Below, piece after piece: positions 9,127 through 18,723 of a stretch of DNA of 64,000 nt. Each line of letters opens with the position of its first letter. The first letter of the stretch is position 1. The translations under genes and the position numbers were made by a program. The stretch covers positions 1-64,000 of the forward strand of contig NZ_PUBZ01000054.1 of NCBI RefSeq assembly GCF_003205875.1, read 5' to 3'. Source of the stretch: Herpetosiphon llansteffanensis. GTDB taxonomy: Bacteria > Chloroflexota > Chloroflexia > Chloroflexales > Herpetosiphonaceae. The notes under the pieces are model-generated. The model had not been told where the DNA came from, searched no databases, and saw only the letters and a list, made by a program, of their open reading frames with translations.

Positions 9127-9528
9127 TTAAACAAATTCGTATTCAAGCGCAAATGGATAGCCTTCTGCATGACCGCTAAGCGCAAGCTTGCCACTACCGC
9201 GCAAGCCAGCCAATTCGCCAGTTGCCGAGCCAGCCACAACTTCGATGCTATCGAACACATCAACTGCATTGGCAGTACCATTATGCTTCAAGACAAAACT
9301 GCCAGTTTTTCCGGCGAGCGTGCCCACAAAGCGTTGTAGACCAACATAGGTTGCATCGGCAGCTTCTGGGTAGTGCATCAAATATTCGACCGTACTTTCG
9401 CCAACCAGATCGCCTTCATAGCGATAGATGACGTGCGAGCGCGTGGTTTTGCCCTCGCCAGCTTGCTCGTGATACGGCTTTTCATCCCATTGCACCACAC
9501 TAAACGTTGCGTTGGCAGTTGTACTCAT
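9127..9528 (-). CDS. DUF3224-like protein
   Basis: A 133-residue protein resembling the DUF3224 family, an allene-oxide-cyclase-like small beta barrel: it has the alternating-strand pattern with S.V.Y.YEGDL.G.S...Y, G...FVG...G..GSFVL.H.G and GTGEL.GLRG-like blocks. No catalytic residues are known for this family. GGAGG lies just before the chosen ATG (9528), 6 codons inside a longer open frame. Function unknown. Confidence 0.75.
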   Translation of the reverse strand: MSTTANATFSVVQWDEKPYHEQAGEGKTTRSHVIYRYEGDLVGESTVEYLMHYPEAADATYVGLQRFVGTLAGKTGSFVLKHNGTANAVDVFDSIEVVAGSATGELAGLRGSGKLALSGHAEGYPFALEYEFV

Positions 9529-9594
9529 TCCATCCTCCAAATACAAACATTTGTGCTAGTACTATATGCGATTGGAGCTTAAATGTAAAGCATC

Positions 9595-9935
9595 GAAACA
9601 AGAACATAGAACATAGAGCATAGAGCATAGGGTCAGGGGCGAGGGATTGGAGTTTTAACGCAGAGGCGCAGAGGAAATATGGCTATTGGCTATTGGCGTT
9701 GGGCTATAGGGGAGCAACATCAACATTAAAACCTACCTTCGCGTCCTTCGCGCTCTTCGCGGTTTCAACCCTTCGTTGATTGGAATTTTAACCCAGAGGC
9801 GCAGAGAAATTGTGGCTATGGGCTTTGGGTTATCAAAGATTGCTTGAAATGGCAACAATTGTTCCGATAGCCAATAGTCTATCGCCTATAGCCTTATCTT
9901 CGTGCGCTTCGTGTCCTTCGTGGATCAAAATTTCC
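9595..9935. repeat. Mixed intergenic repeats (7-, 8- and 9-mers)
   Basis: This gene-free stretch contains AGAACAT/AGAGCAT heptamers (about 9600-9630), CGCAGAGG octamers twice (about 9660 and 9793), GGCTATTGGC heptamers (about 9679 and 9812) and CTTCGCGNN/CTTCGTGNN nonamers (about 9740-9770 and 9900-9925). Two copies of the composite CGCAGAGGCGCAGAG plus GGCTAT block lie about 130 bases apart. No ORF looks real. Confidence 0.75.
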
Positions 9936-9991
9936 GATCCCCAGCCCCAGCTAAAACAACAACACGCCATGAAACTTCATAGCGTGTACGG

Positions 9992-10082
9992 TGGCGGGTG
10001 GAGAGGGATTCGAACCCTCGAGAGCTTTGACACCCTACGGCATTTCCAGTGCCGCGCACTCGACCAACTATGCGACCCACCC
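9992..10082 (-). tRNA. tRNA-Ser (GGA)
   Basis: Read on the minus strand the gene starts GGGTGGG and ends TCCACCC-G-CCA, giving a 7-bp acceptor with one G-U pair, G discriminator and encoded CCA. The anticodon arm CGGCA-CTGGAAA-TGCCG presents GGA, reading UCC and UCU. A long variable arm and a T arm (GAGGG, TTCGAAT, CCCTC) complete a class II serine tRNA of 91 bases. Confidence 0.95.
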
Positions 10083-10111
10083 GTGCGCCGGGCATTATAC
10101 CAAAGAATGCC

Positions 10112-10468
10112 CTAGCAGGCAACGCCAATGATTTGGCGAATCAGCCCTTGAATTTGATGTAAGGTAAAGGGTTTGGCAAGAAAGTAGGGTTGTTGATGCA
10201 CGGGGAATTGCGCACGTACTTCATCTTCGCTATGACCACTCATCAACACAACTGGCACATTGCTCGAACGCTGCATCTCCTGACACAACGCCACACCTGG
10301 TTCGTCGGGCAACTCAAAATCAACTACAACTGCATCGAGAGGCAAATTATGACAGATTGCCCGAGCCGCCCTCACACTCTCAGCTTCGCAGGTTGCCACA
10401 TCGATCCGTGCTAGGGCTGCTGCCACAAACGCACGAATAAACGGCGAATCATCGACAACTAAGACCAT
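10112..10468 (-). CDS. Single-domain response regulator
   Basis: A 118-residue stand-alone receiver. The acidic pocket (VVDDS), phospho-acceptor aspartate in VVVDFELPD (about residue 50), the MSGHS switch position and the lysine in FLAKPF are all present, so it should be phosphorylatable. There is no output domain, so it must act through protein contacts, as CheY or Spo0F do. No kinase gene is adjacent. AGGAG lies upstream of the ATG. Confidence 0.9.
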   Translation of the reverse strand: MVLVVDDSPFIRAFVAAALARIDVATCEAESVRAARAICHNLPLDAVVVDFELPDEPGVALCQEMQRSSNVPVVLMSGHSEDEVRAQFPVHQQPYFLAKPFTLHQIQGLIRQIIGVAC

Positions 10469-10546
10469 ACACAGGTTCTCCTACATGGAGTAGTATTCTC
10501 TGGCTATAGTATACCGTAGTTTTGCGCAGCCCAAACAGAATCGGGC

Positions 10547-11146
10547 TTAGGCCACAACAATTGCCTTGAGCAAGAGTTGCAAAGCGGCGTTTAATTGCTT
10601 GGTTAAATGCTGCGGCGTTGGTTCAAGCAACCACAAGATGGTTGAGCCTTCGTAAAGCGCTGCCAAATGCCACGCGACCTGCTCGGGATCGATTGAACTG
10701 AATTCGCCACGCTCAAGCCCTTGCTGGATTAACGTGACCAAACTAGCCCGATAGCGCTGAAAATAGCTTTTCAAAAAGCTTTGTACGCTGCTATTGCGCG
10801 CCGATAAGGCATACAATTCTTGGGCCAATGGCACAAGGCTCTGCAAGGCTTCCAAGTTGGCGGCCAAATTCGTGGTTAATTGGGTTAGGCGCTCAACGGT
10901 TGAGGTTGGGGCTTGGATGAGGGCTTGCACAGCGAGCAACGGCTGCTGGAACAAGTGCTCAAGCAATGCCAAAATAATCGCTTCTTTGCTTTCGAAATAC
11001 CAATACAAGACCCCTTTGCTCATCCCAACAGCCTTGGCCAGCATGTCCATGCTGGTTTGATCAATGCCGTGCTGGGCAAACAAGCGCGTTGCTGCCTCGA
11101 TAATCTGAGCTGTACGTTCAACCCGCACATCGCGCCGTGGAGACAT
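10547..11146 (-). CDS. TetR family transcriptional regulator
   Basis: A 199-residue repressor-type protein. The N-terminal TetR HTH (residues 10-55) has the expected AATRLFAQHG..QTSMDMLAKAVG pattern ending in GVLYWYFESKEAI. The C-terminal helical ligand domain is divergent, so the inducer is unknown. It is not obviously paired with a transporter; the MBL and PepA genes lie upstream on the same strand but are separated by a terminator. Confidence 0.9.
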   Translation of the reverse strand: MSPRRDVRVERTAQIIEAATRLFAQHGIDQTSMDMLAKAVGMSKGVLYWYFESKEAIILALLEHLFQQPLLAVQALIQAPTSTVERLTQLTTNLAANLEALQSLVPLAQELYALSARNSSVQSFLKSYFQRYRASLVTLIQQGLERGEFSSIDPEQVAWHLAALYEGSTILWLLEPTPQHLTKQLNAALQLLLKAIVVA

Positions 11147-11161
11147 GCCAATTCCTCATCA

Positions 11162-11204
11162 ACAAAAAAAGCCAATCGTAGCAGCCTCAGCATACCACGA
11201 TTGG
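11162..11204 (-). terminator. Rho-independent terminator (minus strand)
   Basis: GCCAATCGT and ACGATTGGC form a 9-bp stem around a 17-base loop; on the minus strand it is followed by seven T. It lies 17 bases after the MBL hydrolase stop and separates it from tetR. Confidence 0.85.
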
Positions 11205-11220
11205 CCTTGGGTTAGTTTAG

Positions 11221-12138
11221 TTAGATTTCGATGCTCAAGCCTTCGTAAGCGGCGGTTGTGTTGGCAAAAATTGCCTGCGCAGCCTGTTCCAGCTCGTGAA
11301 TCATGGCATCGCTATAGCGTGGCTCGTGGTGAAACAGCACCAATTGTTTGGCCTGCGCCGCTTTGGCAACGGCACAAGCCATTTGGGGCGTGGAATGGCC
11401 CCAGCCTTGAGTGGCGTTATAGCCGCTATGGCCGAGATAATGCGCTTCACTATATTGAGCGTCGTGGATCAACAAGTCGGTTTGGTTGGCAAACGTCGCC
11501 AAGCGCTGATCAGTGTTGACATAGCCTTCGGTGTCGGTGGCATAGACCACACTTTTGCCCTGCCATTGCACCCGATAGATAAAGACACCTTCGGGGTGGG
11601 CATACGAACGCATAGCCCGAATCTGCACCACATCAGGATCGTCGTCAATCTGATCGTGGTAGAAATTCTTGACCGTCACCGTGTCTTGGTGCGTATCGAA
11701 AAGCAAGATATCGGTTTCGGTCATGTTGCGCATAAACTTCAACGAGTTCATTTCGCCCAATGAGATTGGGAAACTTGGTGGCAACATCGAGTGCGCCAAG
11801 GTTTCCTCAAGATCACGCTCGAACACCCGTGGCCCGAAAATATTCAGGATACTGGTGCCAACATAGGCCGGAGTAAAGAATGGAAAGCCTTGGGTATGAT
11901 CGTGGTGCATATGGCTAAACAGCAAGGTCGCCCGCACTGGGCCGCCGCGCTCTTTGGCTCGCCGCAACAAATCATTGCCTAGGCGCACAATTCCCGTCCC
12001 CGCATCGAGAATAATCGTATGCCCATTGACCTCAACTTCGACACAGGGTGTATTACCGCCAAACTGCACAGTATCCGGACCGGGAACCGGATAGCTACCG
12101 CGCACACCCCAAAATGTGACCCGCATTGTCCCAGCCAT
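11221..12138 (-). CDS. MBL-fold metallohydrolase (phosphodiesterase-like)
   Basis: A 305-residue metallo-beta-lactamase fold protein. It opens with VTFWGVRGSYPVPG, has GGNTPCVEV, DAGTG and the metal motif HMHHDH, later a histidine in FIYRV/SYAHPEG and an aspartate in YATDTEG. The first motif is typical of enzymes near the cyclic-phosphate diesterase (PhnP, RNase Z-like) branch. I start at ATG 12138 with GGGAG upstream; the longer frame would overlap the end of pepA. A paralogue sits at 47142..48113. Substrate unknown. Confidence 0.85.
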   Translation of the reverse strand: MAGTMRVTFWGVRGSYPVPGPDTVQFGGNTPCVEVEVNGHTIILDAGTGIVRLGNDLLRRAKERGGPVRATLLFSHMHHDHTQGFPFFTPAYVGTSILNIFGPRVFERDLEETLAHSMLPPSFPISLGEMNSLKFMRNMTETDILLFDTHQDTVTVKNFYHDQIDDDPDVVQIRAMRSYAHPEGVFIYRVQWQGKSVVYATDTEGYVNTDQRLATFANQTDLLIHDAQYSEAHYLGHSGYNATQGWGHSTPQMACAVAKAAQAKQLVLFHHEPRYSDAMIHELEQAAQAIFANTTAAYEGLSIEI

Positions 12139-12152
12139 AGACCACACTCCCG

Positions 12153-13643
12153 TTATAACGAAACGCCACTCCACTCGCGCAGCAATTCCGTCAAGAGGCG
12201 CACCCCATAGCCGGTTGCTCCTTTAGGGTTGTATTCCTTTGGTTGATCTTCCGTCCAAGCCACGCCAGCAATATCCAAGTGTACCCATGGATAATCGCCA
12301 ACGAAGTGGCTCAAAAAGGCCCCTGCCGTAATCGCTCCACCGTTGCGGCCACCAGTATTCTTGATGTCGGCAACATCCGAGCGCACTTGGCGACGATATT
12401 CGTCCCACAATGGCAATTCCCAAACGCGGTCGCCTGAGCCTTCGGCTGCGTGCTGCACCCGTTGCAACAGGGCTTGATTGTTGGTCATTGCGCCAGCTGC
12501 ATACGAGCCTAGTGCTACCACACAAGCACCAGTCAAGGTTGCAAGGTCAATAATCGCCGCAGGATTATATTTTTGAGCATAGGAGAGCGCATCGGCCAAC
12601 ACCAAACGGCCTTCGGCATCGGTATTGAGCACTTCGATGGTTACGCCATTCATCGCCTTGAGAATATCGCCTGGTTTGTAGGCATTGCTGCCGGGCATAT
12701 TTTCAGTTGCAGCAACCAAGGCCACCACGTGAATTGGCAATTTCAAGCGTCCAACTGCTTCCATGGTGCCAATTACTGCGCCAGCGCCTTGCATGTCCAT
12801 TTTCATTTTGTCCATGTTATCAGCTGGCTTAATTGAGATCCCGCCGGTATCGAAGGTAATGCCTTTGCCAACCAAACAAATTGTTGGTTTGCCTGGCTCA
12901 GCTTGGCCGTGTTCCAACACGATAAACTTGGCTGGCTCAGCAGCACCTTTGGCAACGCCAATCAACGCCCCCATGCCCAATTCTTGTTGTTGCTCGTGAT
13001 CGAGCACCAAACAGGTCATGCCATAGTCGCGGGCAATCGTTTTCGAGGCTTCGGCCAAGTAGGTTGGGGTGGCAACGATTGGTGGGTTGTTGCCCAAATC
13101 GCGGGCAAGGTTGACCCCGTGGGCTAATGCAATGCCCCATTGCGCGCCAAATTCGGCAGCTTCAAGCTCAGCTTCAGCAACCAAGGTTACCTGTTCTAAG
13201 GCAACTGACGGCACGAAATCGTCAGGCAAGGTTTTAAAGCCATCAAAGCGATATGCGCCCAACAAGGCCCCTTCGCTCAAGGCCTCAGCCGTGCGGCTTA
13301 TGCCCAATACTTCGCTGCCAAGCAACGGCAGACTATAGCTTGTCAGGCCCAAATCACGGATGCGTTGGGCCAGAATTGCCCCAATCACGCGCGCCCGTTC
13401 AGCGTTCCACAATTCGCGCTTGCCCAAACCAACCAACAGCACCCGGCGGCTGGCGAAGGTGGGATTGCCTGTTGCTTGTGCGCCAAGGTATAGCACAGTA
13501 GTTTTTTTGTACTTTCCTGACCAATCACTCGCTTCAATTAAACCAGCAACGCTGGCAGGCAGTTCCTCATTCGCCCACGTACCAACAACAACAATGGCAT
13601 CGGCTTGTTGAGCAACAGCGCCTTGTACTACACGAATCTGCAT
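12153..13643 (-). CDS. pepA: Cytosol (leucyl) aminopeptidase
   Basis: M17-family aminopeptidase of 496 residues releasing N-terminal residues from peptides with two metal ions. The signature NTDAEGRLVLADAL is intact, together with GKGITFDTGG and the KxxxMDMQGAGAV lysine region. The N-terminal macro-like domain is present. GGAAGGA precedes the ATG. It is 14 bases upstream of the MBL gene on the same strand, so the two probably share a transcript. Confidence 0.95.
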   Translation of the reverse strand: MQIRVVQGAVAQQADAIVVVGTWANEELPASVAGLIEASDWSGKYKKTTVLYLGAQATGNPTFASRRVLLVGLGKRELWNAERARVIGAILAQRIRDLGLTSYSLPLLGSEVLGISRTAEALSEGALLGAYRFDGFKTLPDDFVPSVALEQVTLVAEAELEAAEFGAQWGIALAHGVNLARDLGNNPPIVATPTYLAEASKTIARDYGMTCLVLDHEQQQELGMGALIGVAKGAAEPAKFIVLEHGQAEPGKPTICLVGKGITFDTGGISIKPADNMDKMKMDMQGAGAVIGTMEAVGRLKLPIHVVALVAATENMPGSNAYKPGDILKAMNGVTIEVLNTDAEGRLVLADALSYAQKYNPAAIIDLATLTGACVVALGSYAAGAMTNNQALLQRVQHAAEGSGDRVWELPLWDEYRRQVRSDVADIKNTGGRNGGAITAGAFLSHFVGDYPWVHLDIAGVAWTEDQPKEYNPKGATGYGVRLLTELLREWSGVSL

Positions 13644-13739
13644 TGGAGTCCTTCCGGTTTCTAGAGGTTGACAAGAGCTTGCACACTTAGTCGTTATTGT
13701 AACGGTTTCAATTTGTCGCTGTCAATGATTGATATTAAT

Positions 13740-13975
13740 GGGGATCGGTTGTTGGGGGTCAGGGGTCAGGAAGTTTTGATCCACGAAGGACACGAAGGAT
13801 GGCAACCGCGAAGCACGCGAAGGCCGCGAAGATTAATTTTTTTCGCCACAGATTGCACAGATTCTTGGGATTGGGCTATTGACTCTTGATTTCTGCCTTT
13901 CGGAATTCATCCCTCATAATTCATCCTTCATCCTTATTCCCCAGCCCCCAATAACCGATCCCCGATCCCCATAAT
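13740..13975. repeat. Intergenic 7-mer and 9-mer repeat tract
   Basis: Between pepA and hutU lie a reverse-oriented nonamer array (CACGAAGGA, CGCGAAGCA variants, about 13780-13835), a CACAGATT..CACAGATT pair (about 13850), and then heptamers in one phase: TTCATCC, CTCATAA, TTCATCC, TTCATCC, then CCGATCC, CCGATCC (about 13910-13970). The gap holds no convincing gene. Confidence 0.75.
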
Positions 13976-14036
13976 TGAACAAAATCAACTATCATAGAGC
14001 GCAACTGATCATCCTGTGTACAAGGAGTACCATCTC

Positions 14037-15695
14037 ATGACTTCATCGCGCATTGTGCGTGCACCACGCGGCTCGGAATTATCGTGCAAAGGGTGGGCGC
14101 AAGAAGCAGCGTTGCGAATGCTGATGAATAATCTTGATCCTGATGTGGCCGAAGATCCAGCAAATTTAATTGTTTATGGCGGCACTGGCAAGGCGGCCCG
14201 CAATTGGCAATGCTATGATGCAATTGTGCGTTCGTTGCAAGAGCTGAATGATGATGAAACCTTGCTGGTGCAATCGGGCAAACCAGTTGCGGTATTTCGC
14301 AGCCATCGCGACGCGCCACGGGTGCTGATCGCCAATTCGATGCTCGTGCCACATTGGGCAACATGGGAGAATTTCCGCGAGTTGGAGCAGGCTGGCCTGA
14401 CGATGTATGGCCAAATGACCGCTGGCTCGTGGATTTACATTGGTACACAAGGAATTTTACAAGGCACCTACGAAACCTTGGCCGCGATTGCCCGCCAGCA
14501 TTTCGGTGGCTCGTTGCGCGGGCGCTGGACGCTGACCGCTGGCCTTGGTGGTATGGGCGGCGCACAACCGCTTGCCGTCACCATGAACGATGGCGTGGCC
14601 TTGGTCGTTGAAGTTGATCGCCAACGCATGCAACGCCGCTTGGATACGCGCTATCTCGATGTTGCGGTTGATACGCTCGAAGAAGCTATGACCTTGGTTG
14701 ATGAAGCAGTACGCGATGGCAAAGCGCTGTCGGTTGGCTTGTTGGGCAATGCAGCAGAAGTCTTTGGCGAATTGTATACCCGTGGAATCCGCCCCAATAT
14801 TGTGACCGACCAAACCAGTGCCCACGATCCGCTGGAAGGCTACGTGCCAGCAGGCATGAGCCTTGAGCAAGCGCTCGAATTGCGCCAACGCGATCCACAA
14901 GAATATGTCAAGTTATCGACGGCTTCGATGGTTGAGCACGTTAAAGCCATGGTTGCCTTTGCCGATGCTGGATCGATTGTGTTTGATTATGGCAATAATT
15001 TGCGCGGCGTGGCCAAAGCTGCTGGCTATGAACGGGCTTTTGCCTACCCTGGTTTTGTGCCAGCCTACATTCGCCCGTTGTTCTGCGAAGGCAAAGGGCC
15101 ATTTCGCTGGGCGGCGCTCTCCGGCGATCCTGCCGATATTGCCAAAACCGACGAAGCCTTGCTCGAACTATTCCCAGAGGATCAAGCATTGCACCGCTGG
15201 ATTCGCGCTGCTCAAGAGCGCGTGCAATTCCAAGGCTTGCCCGCCCGCATTTGTTGGTTGGGCTATGGTGAGCGGGCCAAAGCTGGAACCTTATTCAACA
15301 AAATGGTACGTGATGGGGTAGTTAGTGCGCCGATTGTAATTGGCCGCGACCACCTTGATTGTGGCTCGGTGGCTTCGCCCAACCGCGAAACCGAGGCCAT
15401 GCGCGATGGCTCCGATGCAATTGGCGATTGGCCAATTCTGAATGCGATGATTAACGCGGTCAATGGCGCAACTTGGGTTAGCGTGCATCATGGCGGCGGG
15501 GTTGGCATTGGCTATTCGCTGCACGCAGGCATGGTGATTGTGGCCGATGGCACTGCCGAAGCCGATCAACGCCTCGAACGCGTATTGACCAGCGACCCAG
15601 GCATGGGCGTGGTGCGCCACGTTGATGCTGGTTACGATGAAGCCATTGCCGTTGCCCAAGAGCGCAATGTGCACGTTCCAATGCTCAAGCAATAA
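14037..15695 (+). CDS. hutU: Urocanate hydratase
   Basis: Second enzyme of histidine degradation: converts urocanate to 4-imidazolone-5-propionate using tightly bound NAD+. The whole 552-residue family architecture is present, including the early [10 protein letters not shown] motif, the [13 protein letters not shown] loop and the catalytic-cysteine stretch [15 protein letters not shown], followed by [14 protein letters not shown] start at ATG 14037, 9 bases after AAGGAG. The next pathway enzyme, imidazolonepropionase, is 13 kb away at 28963, and hutH was not seen, so the pathway is not an operon here. Confidence 0.97.
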   Translation: MTSSRIVRAPRGSELSCKGWAQEAALRMLMNNLDPDVAEDPANLIVYGGTGKAARNWQCYDAIVRSLQELNDDETLLVQSGKPVAVFRSHRDAPRVLIANSMLVPHWATWENFRELEQAGLTMYGQMTAGSWIYIGTQGILQGTYETLAAIARQHFGGSLRGRWTLTAGLGGMGGAQPLAVTMNDGVALVVEVDRQRMQRRLDTRYLDVAVDTLEEAMTLVDEAVRDGKALSVGLLGNAAEVFGELYTRGIRPNIVTDQTSAHDPLEGYVPAGMSLEQALELRQRDPQEYVKLSTASMVEHVKAMVAFADAGSIVFDYGNNLRGVAKAAGYERAFAYPGFVPAYIRPLFCEGKGPFRWAALSGDPADIAKTDEALLELFPEDQALHRWIRAAQERVQFQGLPARICWLGYGERAKAGTLFNKMVRDGVVSAPIVIGRDHLDCGSVASPNRETEAMRDGSDAIGDWPILNAMINAVNGATWVSVHHGGGVGIGYSLHAGMVIVADGTAEADQRLERVLTSDPGMGVVRHVDAGYDEAIAVAQERNVHVPMLKQ

Positions 15696-15705
15696 GCAAG
15701 CTATA

Positions 15706-15737
15706 AAAGTGGTAGTCCTAGCAACACTACCACTTAA
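15706..15737 (+). terminator. Hairpin after hutU
   Basis: AAGTGGTAGT and ACTACCACTT form a 10-bp perfect stem with a 9-base loop, 11 bases after the stop. No T-run follows; it may be a weak or factor-assisted terminator. Confidence 0.5.
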
Positions 15738-16060
15738 ATCCCCCCAAATTTTGGCACAGCCTATGCTAAGATGATCAAACCCTAGATTTGCGGCTGAACC
15801 ACGCAGTTCACGTCCAAGCTGACGCATCCACATTTAGGCCCACGCTTGGCTGCGAGTTCTCTATTAATTGTGATCCGAATCGGCGCTAATTTCTCGATGG
15901 TTGAGGCTCTATACCCAAGTAATGCTCATTTCCTCGCCAAATTCCCACGGGATGTTGGCTCAATCCTCTAGAGAATAGGTGTTGATGCGGTGGCATGGTA
16001 TTGCGACAGATTCGATCCGAACGCTGCTTGGGCTGAGCACCCACTGGCGTAGTGATTTCT
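15738..16060 (+). other. Gene-free leader region before the GGDEF/EAL gene
   Basis: About 320 bases without a convincing ORF. I looked for a c-di-GMP riboswitch because the downstream gene handles c-di-GMP, but could not find the conserved GEMM core. It may hold a long untranslated leader; nothing specific can be supported. Confidence 0.3.
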
Positions 16061-16075
16061 ATTGGAGTGCAGCCC

Positions 16076-18124
16076 ATGAACAATCCACGAATCTTAATGC
16101 TTGACCATTCAGCAACAAGCACGCACGATCTGAGCGGGCAATTAACCACTGCTGGCTGTAGCGTGGCCCAAGCTAGCTCGTGGCAAGCGGCAAATCAGAT
16201 TCTCGGTAGCAGCAGCATCGATTTAATCTTAGCCAACCTGGCATTTCTGCCCCAAATCAATCAGCAAGAATGTCCGGTTCCGGTGTTGTATTTGAGCCAA
16301 GCAAATGAGCAACCAAGCACACACCCATCCAATCAACCAACCTCAATTGATATTTTGACCTTGCCAATTAGCACCGAAAGCCTTGTGCTAACGCTCAAAA
16401 CCATCATCGAACGCAGCAACTTAAGCCGCCGTCTCAGCCGCGTTGAAGTTTGGATGCAAACCATGTTGGCGAATGTTAGCGATGGAGTCGTGGCGGTTGA
16501 TCGCGCTGGCACCATTCAGTGGATCAATCCAGTCGCCGAGCGTATGACTGGCTGGGATTATCAGGCAGCAATCAAGCAAGATTTTAATCAGGTGGTGGTG
16601 ATTCGCAGTAGCCTCAACGATCAACGGATTAATGTCATTGACGCTGCTTTGCGCAACGAACCAGTGCTGGCCTTGCCATTCGAGCGCTATTTACACGCGC
16701 GTGATGGGCATTCAACCTCGATTACCGAGCATGTTACGCCATTACTCAACGCCGAAGGCCAAAATAACGGCGCAATCGTGATTTTGCGCGACCACACCGC
16801 CCAATTACAAATGGAAGAAGCGCTCTATCATCAATCGCTGCACGATTCGCTGACGGGCCTGCCCAATCGGCGTTCGTTCCAATTGCATTTATCACGCGCC
16901 CTAGAATACCAGCGCCATCACCAGGATTATAGCTTTGCAATTATTTTGCTTGATATTGATGAATTTAAAATGGTCAACGATGGTTTGGGCTATCACATTG
17001 GCGATACGATGCTGACTGACATCGCCCAGCGCTTGCGCCGCGGTTTAGCGCTGCCAAGCGATGTGGTGGCGCGCTTCGATGGCGATGAATTTGCAATCTT
17101 TTTTGATCGTGTGCCCGATTTGCCCGCCGCCTTCAATGCAGCCCAACGCATTCGCCAATTATTCGAAGAGCCATTTGTGGTCGAAAATGGTCAAGAAATT
17201 TTCTGCAATGTGAGCATCGGCTTGGAATTAATTACCAGCGAAATGCCAATCGAAACCGTGATGCGCAACGTCGATCTAGCACTTTATCGCGCCAAACATA
17301 CCGGGCGCGGCGGGATTGAAATTTTTGATCAAACCTTATACGCCAATTTTAGCACGCGCCTGCACAACGAAAGCGCGTTACGTTTGGCCTTGCAACGCCA
17401 AGAATTTCGGCTCTTTGCCCAGCCAATTATCGATTTTGAGCAGCAGCATTGTACTGGCTTTGAAATTTTGATTCGCTGGGCGCACCCCGATGGGCGATTG
17501 CGCTCGCCTGGCCAATTTTTGGATATTGCCGAAGAAACCGGCCTGATTATTCCGCTGGGATGGTGGATGTTGGAAGTTGCCGCCGAACAACTGGCCCAGT
17601 GGCAAACCGACCCATTGATGCAAAACATGACCTTGGCAATCAACCTTTCGCCACGCCAATTATTGCACAGCCAATTACTACCAACAATTGAAGCACTCGT
17701 TGAACGCTATCAATTTCCACGCCAGTTGCTGCATTTGGAAATTACCGAAGGCGCGTTATTGCATGCCGAGCGAGCTGAGCCAATTCTGAATGCGCTGCGC
17801 AATTTGGGCTTGCCGCTACACATTGACGATTTTGGCACTGGCTATTCATCGTTGACCTATTTGCACCGCTTTCCACTCAATACAATCAAAATCGATCGTT
17901 CGTTTATTCAGGCAGCGCTCGAAGATCAACGCAGCTTGGCGATTGTGCGTACAATTATCAATTTGGCCCAAACCATGCAGCTAGCGACGATTGCTGAGGG
18001 CATCGAAACCGCCGAACATATTCAGGTCTTGCGCGAACTTGGCTGCCAAGCGGGCCAAGGCTATTTCTTCTCGCCGCCCGTTCCGCTTGAACAGGCGGCA
18101 GATTTTTCGCTTTCGCTGAATTAG
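16076..18124 (+). CDS. Pseudo-receiver-PAS-GGDEF-EAL protein
   Basis: A 682-residue c-di-GMP protein. Residues 1-105 look like a receiver with a degenerate active site: the phospho-acceptor position reads LILANLAFLP, with N where D is expected. A PAS domain (about 130-245) and its C-cap follow. The GGDEF domain (255-415) reads DGDEF at about residue 335, and the upstream inhibitory RxxD site is LPSD, so synthesis may be weak or absent and without product inhibition. The EAL domain (430-675) has EILIRW and intact DDFGTGYSSL, so phosphodiesterase activity is the safer prediction. GGAG lies before ATG 16076. It overlaps the globin gene tail-to-tail by 4 bases. Confidence 0.9.
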   Translation: MNNPRILMLDHSATSTHDLSGQLTTAGCSVAQASSWQAANQILGSSSIDLILANLAFLPQINQQECPVPVLYLSQANEQPSTHPSNQPTSIDILTLPISTESLVLTLKTIIERSNLSRRLSRVEVWMQTMLANVSDGVVAVDRAGTIQWINPVAERMTGWDYQAAIKQDFNQVVVIRSSLNDQRINVIDAALRNEPVLALPFERYLHARDGHSTSITEHVTPLLNAEGQNNGAIVILRDHTAQLQMEEALYHQSLHDSLTGLPNRRSFQLHLSRALEYQRHHQDYSFAIILLDIDEFKMVNDGLGYHIGDTMLTDIAQRLRRGLALPSDVVARFDGDEFAIFFDRVPDLPAAFNAAQRIRQLFEEPFVVENGQEIFCNVSIGLELITSEMPIETVMRNVDLALYRAKHTGRGGIEIFDQTLYANFSTRLHNESALRLALQRQEFRLFAQPIIDFEQQHCTGFEILIRWAHPDGRLRSPGQFLDIAEETGLIIPLGWWMLEVAAEQLAQWQTDPLMQNMTLAINLSPRQLLHSQLLPTIEALVERYQFPRQLLHLEITEGALLHAERAEPILNALRNLGLPLHIDDFGTGYSSLTYLHRFPLNTIKIDRSFIQAALEDQRSLAIVRTIINLAQTMQLATIAEGIETAEHIQVLRELGCQAGQGYFFSPPVPLEQAADFSLSLN

Positions 18125-18537
18125 GCTTGGCTAGCTTCGATCATTACATTGGCGACCAAGCTATAGGCGGCAACCCATGCATCTTGCACGTCAGCATTCC
18201 ATTGCGGGCCAAGTTGTTGCGTAAGCGCCCAAACCAAGGCTGCGCCAACGGTATCGTAATGTTCTGGCTTAACCCCATAATCAATATGGCGATGACCAAG
18301 CTCCTGCACCGCAGGCACAACTGCTTCGGGCTTTTTGAGGTTATTGACCACCAAGGTCAACGATTGCAATAATTTCTTTTGTTGCTCGCGCATATCCTCA
18401 GGAAACAACGGTCGAAAATCGGGAGCCAAGCTAAACAACCGCCCGTAGAATGCTTCAACCAATTGTTGGGGATTGCGCCCAACCTCGGCAAAGGTTTGTT
18501 GCACAAGCTCAATCGCCGCCGGAGATAATGTGGACAT
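18121..18537 (-). CDS. Single-domain bacterial haemoglobin
   Basis: A 138-residue globin of the Vitreoscilla-haemoglobin/flavohaemoglobin-globin type. The proximal histidine lies in GHRHIDYGV and is followed by HYDTVG, the family's usual F-G corner; the E-helix and C-terminal helices are present. There is no reductase domain, so it would bind O2 or NO and depend on a separate reductase. Two ATGs lie 6 bases apart; the second (18537) has AAAGGA at the better distance. It is divergent from tgt across 186 bases. Confidence 0.85.
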   Translation of the reverse strand: MSTLSPAAIELVQQTFAEVGRNPQQLVEAFYGRLFSLAPDFRPLFPEDMREQQKKLLQSLTLVVNNLKKPEAVVPAVQELGHRHIDYGVKPEHYDTVGAALVWALTQQLGPQWNADVQDAWVAAYSLVANVMIEASQA

Positions 18538-18629
18538 GGCCATCCTTTCAAACTATCGTGCTACTCCAAGTGACATGGCCTAGCCTACCAATCGCAAGCC
18601 ATGGCTGGCAATCGGGTTGTGAGTGGAGT

Positions 18630-18648
18630 TAACATCAGGCTCACGCCT
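18630..18648. promoter_or_regulatory. Palindrome between globin and tgt
   Basis: ATCAGGC-TCAC-GCCTGAT forms a 7-bp inverted repeat in the intergenic region between the divergent globin and tgt genes. It could be an operator; there is no direct evidence. Confidence 0.3.
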
Positions 18649-18684
18649 GATTGGATTTTGTTACCGAATGCTTATCCGCGTAGC

Positions 18685-18714
18685 TTTTTCAGCCAGCCAA
18701 AATAGCGCTATAAT
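18685..18714 (+). promoter_or_regulatory. Promoter giving a near-leaderless tgt mRNA
   Basis: A perfect TATAAT (18709-18714) ends only 9 bases before the tgt ATG (18724), with a weak TTTTTC 18 bases upstream as the -35. No Shine-Dalgarno sequence is present. Transcription would start at or a few bases before the ATG. Confidence 0.5.
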
Positions 18715-18723
18715 TGCCACATT

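Noticed and set aside
15738-16060. A c-di-GMP riboswitch ahead of the GGDEF/EAL gene
   Set aside because: The conserved GEMM core could not be found by eye, so it is not claimed.
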